DNA of 6,844 nt from Candidatus Methanomethylophilaceae archaeon (lineage in GTDB: Archaea > Thermoplasmatota > Thermoplasmata > Methanomassiliicoccales > Methanomethylophilaceae). Numbering within the stretch: position 1 is the first letter of the stretch; each line of letters opens with the position of its first letter. This document shows positions 4,152 to 6,844 of the stretch, piece after piece. Where the stretch lies: assembly GCA_017395275.1 (NCBI GenBank), contig JAFPVN010000070.1:1-6844 (forward strand). Direction: 5' to 3'. Under the pieces are notes generated by a model. That model saw only the letters and a list, made by a program, of their open reading frames with translations. It did not search any database and had not been told where the DNA came from. The translations under genes and the position numbers were made by a program.

Positions 4152-6437
4152 ATGGGAAGAAAGGAAGACAACATCAAGAAGGCAGTCGAGCTGATGAAGG
4201 ACCAGTCCCTCATCAGGAACCTCGGAACCGCCGCACACATCGACCACGGTAAGACCACATTCTCGGACAACCTGATCGCAGGTGCCGGAATGATGTCCTC
4301 CGACCTCGCGGGAGAGCAGCGTGTTCTCGACTACGACGAGCAGGAGGCTGCGAGGGGAATCACCATCAACGCCGCATCCGCAGCAATGGTCGTTCCCTAC
4401 AACAACCCCAAGACCGGAAAGACCGAGCACTACCTCGTCAATCTCATCGACACCCCCGGACACGTCGACTTCGGCGGAGACGTCACCAGGGCCATGAGGG
4501 CACTGGACGGAGTGTACATCCTCTGCTGCGCTGTCGAGGGAATCATGCCCCAGACCGAGACGGTCATCAGGCAGGCCATGAAGGAGCGCGTCAGGCCCAT
4601 GCTGTTCATCAACAAGGTCGACAGGGCCATCGTCGAGCAGCAGCTGACCCCCCAGATGATGGTCGAGAAGTTCTCCAAGATCATCACCCAGTTCAACCAG
4701 AAGATCATGGACATCCTGCCCGCACCGCTCAACAAGCAGTGGCAGGTCAGCCTCCAGGACGGAACCGTCGCACTGGGATCCGCATACAACAACTGGGCGG
4801 TCTCGATCCCCTACCTCAGCAGGCCTGAGGTCACCAAGAAGGCGATCGAGCTCTGTCCCGATCTGGCCGAGAAGCTCAAGGGCAAGCCCTTCAACCTCAA
4901 CACCGTCTTCGACCTCTGCGCACAGGAGGGCGGACAGGCGAAGCTCGCCAAGATCATCCCCATCGCGGACGTCGCACTCGAGATGGCGATCAACCACATC
5001 TCCAACCCCGTCGACGCCCAGAAGATCCGTATCCCCACCATCTGGAAGGGTGACCTCAACTCCGAGCTCGGAAAGCAGATGCTGAACTGCGACCCCAACG
5101 GAGAGGTCGCACTGATGATCACCAAGATCATCATGGACAAGCAGGCCGGAGAGATCGCCATCGGAAGGCTGTTCTCCGGAACCGTCAAGAAGGGAATGAC
5201 CCTCTACATCGCAGGACAGCCCGCACCCCAGCGTGTCCAGACCGTCGCACTCATGGTCGGAGCCGACAGGATCCCGATCGAGGAGTGCAAGGCCGGAAAC
5301 ATCGTCGCGGTCACCGGACTCAAGGACGCAATCGCGGGATCCACCGTATCCACCCTCAAGGACATGGAGCCCTTCGAGAAGATGGCCCACTACTCCGAGC
5401 CCGTCATCACCAAGGCCATCGAGGCCAAGAACATGGCGGACCTGCCCAAGCTGGTCGAGGTCCTGAGGGTCATCGCAAAGGCGGACCCCTCGCTGCAGAT
5501 CGAGATCAACAACGAGACCGGCGAGCACCTGATGTCCGGAATGGGAGAGCTCCACCTGGAGATCACCGAGTACAGGATCATCAACGAGCAGAAGGTCGAC
5601 ATCATCTCCTCGCCCCCGATCGTGGTGTACCAGGAGAGCGTCAAGGGACCCAACCCCTCCGAGTTCGAGGGTAAGTCGCCCAACAAGCACAACAAGTTCT
5701 ACTTCATCGTAGAGCCTCTCGAGGAGGGCGTCAAGGAGGCCATCCGCAAGGGAGACATCGACCCCGACGCGAAGATCAAGGACCCCAAGGAGCTTGCCAA
5801 GATCCTCACCGACTGCGGTATGGACAAGGACGAGGCCAAGGGAATCGTCGCATTCAAGAACAACAACGCACTCTTCGACTGCACCAAGGGTATCCAGTAC
5901 CTCCACGAGACCATGGAGCTCATCAAGCAGTCCTTCGAGGAGGCCATGGTGAAGGGACCCCTCGCCAACGAGAAGATCTCGGGCGTCAAGGTCAAGCTCA
6001 TGGACGCCAAGCTCCACGAGGACACCATCCACAGGGGACCCGCACAGGTCATCCCCGCTGTCAGGGACGGTATCTACGGAGCCATGTGCCAGGCCGGAAG
6101 GATCCTGCTCGAGCCCATGCAGAAGGTATTCATCAGCGTTCCCCCGGACTACATGGGAGGCGCAGTCAACCTGATCAACCAGCGCCGCGGTACCATCCTC
6201 GAGATGGGACAGGACGGAGCGGACTCCACGGTCACCGCGGAGTGCCCGGTCGCAGAGATGTTCGGATTCTCATCCGATATCCGCGGTTCCACACAGGGAC
6301 GTGCGATCTGGTCGATCGAGAACGCAGGCTTCAAGCAGCTGCTGCCCGACCTGCAGAAGAAGGTAGTCACAGAGATCAGGACACGCAAGGGACTCAACCC
6401 AGAGCCCTACGACGACAAGTACTACTCTGGAATGTAA
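4152..6437 (+). CDS. fusA: Translation elongation factor 2 (aEF-2)
   Basis: This GTPase drives translocation on the ribosome. In 761 residues it carries G1 AHIDHGKT (28-35), G2 RGITI (68-72), G3 DTPGH (100-104), G4 NKVD (154-157) and G5 GSA (209-211). Domain II follows (about 295-400), then the GELHLE region (465-470) of domain III, domain IV, and a C-terminal RKGLNPEPYDDKYY tail. H627 in TIHRGPAQ is the histidine converted to diphthamide in archaea and eukaryotes, so the diphthamide pathway is expected in this organism. Archaeal EF-2 is usually about 730 residues. The extra length is mainly around 225-270, in the G-prime region, with a few residues at 84-92 and around 535-555. Start choice rests on the ribosome binding site at 4141-4146. 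Very strong codon bias (C-ending codons, GGA, AGG) fits a highly expressed gene. Confidence 0.98.
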   Translation: MGRKEDNIKKAVELMKDQSLIRNLGTAAHIDHGKTTFSDNLIAGAGMMSSDLAGEQRVLDYDEQEAARGITINAASAAMVVPYNNPKTGKTEHYLVNLIDTPGHVDFGGDVTRAMRALDGVYILCCAVEGIMPQTETVIRQAMKERVRPMLFINKVDRAIVEQQLTPQMMVEKFSKIITQFNQKIMDILPAPLNKQWQVSLQDGTVALGSAYNNWAVSIPYLSRPEVTKKAIELCPDLAEKLKGKPFNLNTVFDLCAQEGGQAKLAKIIPIADVALEMAINHISNPVDAQKIRIPTIWKGDLNSELGKQMLNCDPNGEVALMITKIIMDKQAGEIAIGRLFSGTVKKGMTLYIAGQPAPQRVQTVALMVGADRIPIEECKAGNIVAVTGLKDAIAGSTVSTLKDMEPFEKMAHYSEPVITKAIEAKNMADLPKLVEVLRVIAKADPSLQIEINNETGEHLMSGMGELHLEITEYRIINEQKVDIISSPPIVVYQESVKGPNPSEFEGKSPNKHNKFYFIVEPLEEGVKEAIRKGDIDPDAKIKDPKELAKILTDCGMDKDEAKGIVAFKNNNALFDCTKGIQYLHETMELIKQSFEEAMVKGPLANEKISGVKVKLMDAKLHEDTIHRGPAQVIPAVRDGIYGAMCQAGRILLEPMQKVFISVPPDYMGGAVNLINQRRGTILEMGQDGADSTVTAECPVAEMFGFSSDIRGSTQGRAIWSIENAGFKQLLPDLQKKVVTEIRTRKGLNPEPYDDKYYSGM

Positions 6438-6440
6438 GAC

Positions 6441-6487
6441 TTAAATACAAAACACCCTTACACTGAAAATCAGAGATATATAAATAT
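6441..6487 (+). promoter_or_regulatory. Candidate TATA boxes for tuf
   Basis: Two AT boxes lie between fusA and tuf. TTAAATACAA at 6441-6450 is identical to ten bases of the rps12 box and would start transcription near 6472, leaving a leader of about 34 bases. ATATATAAATAT at 6476-6487 would place a start almost on the ATG, which fits poorly with the GGAGG site, so the first is preferred. An internal promoter would let EF-1alpha be made in excess of EF-2. Confidence 0.5.
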
Positions 6488-6493
6488 CAAAAT

Positions 6494-6498
6494 GGAGG
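6494..6498 (+). promoter_or_regulatory. Ribosome binding site of tuf
   Basis: GGAGG stands 7 bases before the ATG at 6506. An ATG at 6492 overlaps this site but opens only an 11-codon frame out of register with tuf. Confidence 0.7.
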
Positions 6499-6505
6499 CA
6501 AAAAC

Positions 6506-6844
6506 ATGGCAGAGAAAGCGCACATGAACTTAGTCATCATCGGACACGTCGACCACGGAAAATCCACCCTCACCGGAAGGATCCTGCTCGAGACCGGTGC
6601 AATCGAACCCCACATCATCGAGAAGTACAAGAAGCAGGCAGAGGAGAAGGGAAAGGGATCCTTCTACTTCGCTTGGGTCATGGACGGACTCAAGGAGGAG
6701 AGGGAGAGAGGAGTCACTATCGATGTCGCTCACAAGAAGTTCTACACCGACAAGTACTACTTCACCGTCATCGACGCTCCCGGACACCGCGATATGGCCG
6801 AGTTGAGCTTGTGGCTGCCGGAGGTGTTCTGCCCCTCGAATTTA
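6506..6844 (+). CDS. tuf: Elongation factor 1-alpha (aEF-1A), 5' part only; 3' end not EF-1alpha
   Basis: This GTPase delivers aminoacyl-tRNA to the ribosomal A site. The first 96 residues match the archaeal family almost word for word: MNLVIIGHVDHGKSTL with the G1 motif GHVDHGKS (13-20), FAWVMDGLKEERERGVTID with the G2 switch region (57-73), and DAPGHRD with the G3 motif (90-96). After residue 96 the family continues with a sequence like FVKNMITGTSQAD, but here the frame reads MAELSLWLPEVF and on to the window edge. These residues use TTG, TTA and AAT codons that the gene otherwise avoids. Bases 6794-6844 are therefore probably not EF-1alpha. An intact EF-1alpha gene is expected in the organism. 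The gene follows fusA, as in the usual archaeal str operon. Confidence 0.9.
   Translation, partial: MAEKAHMNLVIIGHVDHGKSTLTGRILLETGAIEPHIIEKYKKQAEEKGKGSFYFAWVMDGLKEERERGVTIDVAHKKFYTDKYYFTVIDAPGHRDMAELSLWLPEVFCPSNL
6794..6843 (-). CDS. trpB: Fragment of a tryptophan synthase beta chain-like gene (TrpB2-like) around the PLP lysine
   Basis: Read on the minus strand from 6843, these bases encode KFEGQNTSGSHKLNSA followed by an Ile codon at the junction. This matches the TrpB2-type PLP site, in which the pattern K-[FY]-E-G-x-N-x-[SA]-G-S-H-K-x-N-[ST]-A contains the lysine that binds pyridoxal phosphate (here encoded at 6808-6810). Codons are those preferred in this genome (TTC, AAC, ACC, GGC, CAC, AAG, CTC), unlike the plus-strand reading of the same bases. 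TrpB joins indole and serine to make tryptophan. Only about 17 codons are present, so the family call rests on one motif. The fragment abuts EF-1alpha at 6793/6794 and belongs to a different gene. Confidence 0.65.

Noticed and set aside
3483..6032. Long minus-strand open frame of 849 codons opposite rps7 and fusA
   Set aside because: It is a by-product of codon bias: the plus-strand genes avoid TTA, CTA and TCA, whose reverse complements are the three stops. Its Leu/Asp/Gly/Val-rich content has no family likeness, and the plus strand encodes clear uS7 and EF-2.
6492..6527. ATG overlapping the tuf ribosome binding site, 11-codon frame
   Set aside because: It is out of register with tuf, has no binding site of its own and runs into the EF-1alpha coding region.
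1..6844. CRISPR array, insertion sequence, toxin-antitoxin or defence system
   Set aside because: No spaced repeats, transposase, inverted-repeat ends or small paired genes were seen; the space is filled by translation genes, a tRNA and one membrane protein.

Overview
The window reads as an archaeal housekeeping segment, most likely from a mesophilic member of the Thermoplasmatota. My best guess is a gut or rumen methanogen of the Methanomassiliicoccales, made from remembered family resemblance only. Reasons: aIF2-beta, an archaeal/eukaryal-type t6A methylthiotransferase, EF-2 with the diphthamide histidine and EF-1alpha are all archaeal. EF-2 wording such as RGITINAA, GEIAIGRLFSGT and TGLKDAIAGSTVS resembles Thermoplasmata EF-2 as I remember it. 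Promoters have the BRE/TATA form with AT-rich boxes in an otherwise GC-rich sequence. Codon use strongly favours C-ending codons, AGG for arginine and GGA for glycine. The five complete protein genes end in TGA or TAA, never TAG. That is compatible with a pyrrolysine user but is a small sample.

Left half (about 1-2962), minus strand, in transcription order: aIF2-beta with a C-terminal TRAM domain, a CDKAL1/e-MtaB-type tRNA methylthiotransferase starting 2 bases later, tRNA-Gln(UUG) with encoded CCA, and an eight-helix membrane protein of unknown function starting 16 bases after the CCA. A good BRE/TATA pair for the tRNA sits across the stop codon of the methylthiotransferase gene. The leftmost 124 bases hold no convincing gene, but bases 3-17 are an imperfect direct repeat of the tRNA 3' end.

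Right half (2963-6844), plus strand: a divergent intergenic region with a TATA box for each direction, then rps12, rps7, fusA (EF-2) and the start of tuf (EF-1alpha). This is the archaeal str operon without rpl30e and nusA upstream. rps7 and fusA each have a strong ribosome binding site 5 bases before the ATG; tuf has its own TATA candidates and a GGAGG site.

The genes form a translation cluster: start-site selection and tRNA-i delivery (aIF2-beta), tRNA modification, a tRNA, decoding-centre and head proteins of the 30S subunit, and the two elongation GTPases. The membrane protein is the outlier.

The most notable point is the last 51 bases. EF-1alpha follows its family exactly to ...DAPGHRD (residue 96) and then stops resembling EF-1alpha. 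The opposite strand of the same 51 bases reads as the PLP-lysine motif of a tryptophan synthase beta chain (TrpB2-like), in well-adapted codons. This looks like a junction between two unrelated genes, most simply a chimeric contig end. No previously undescribed multi-gene system was found.
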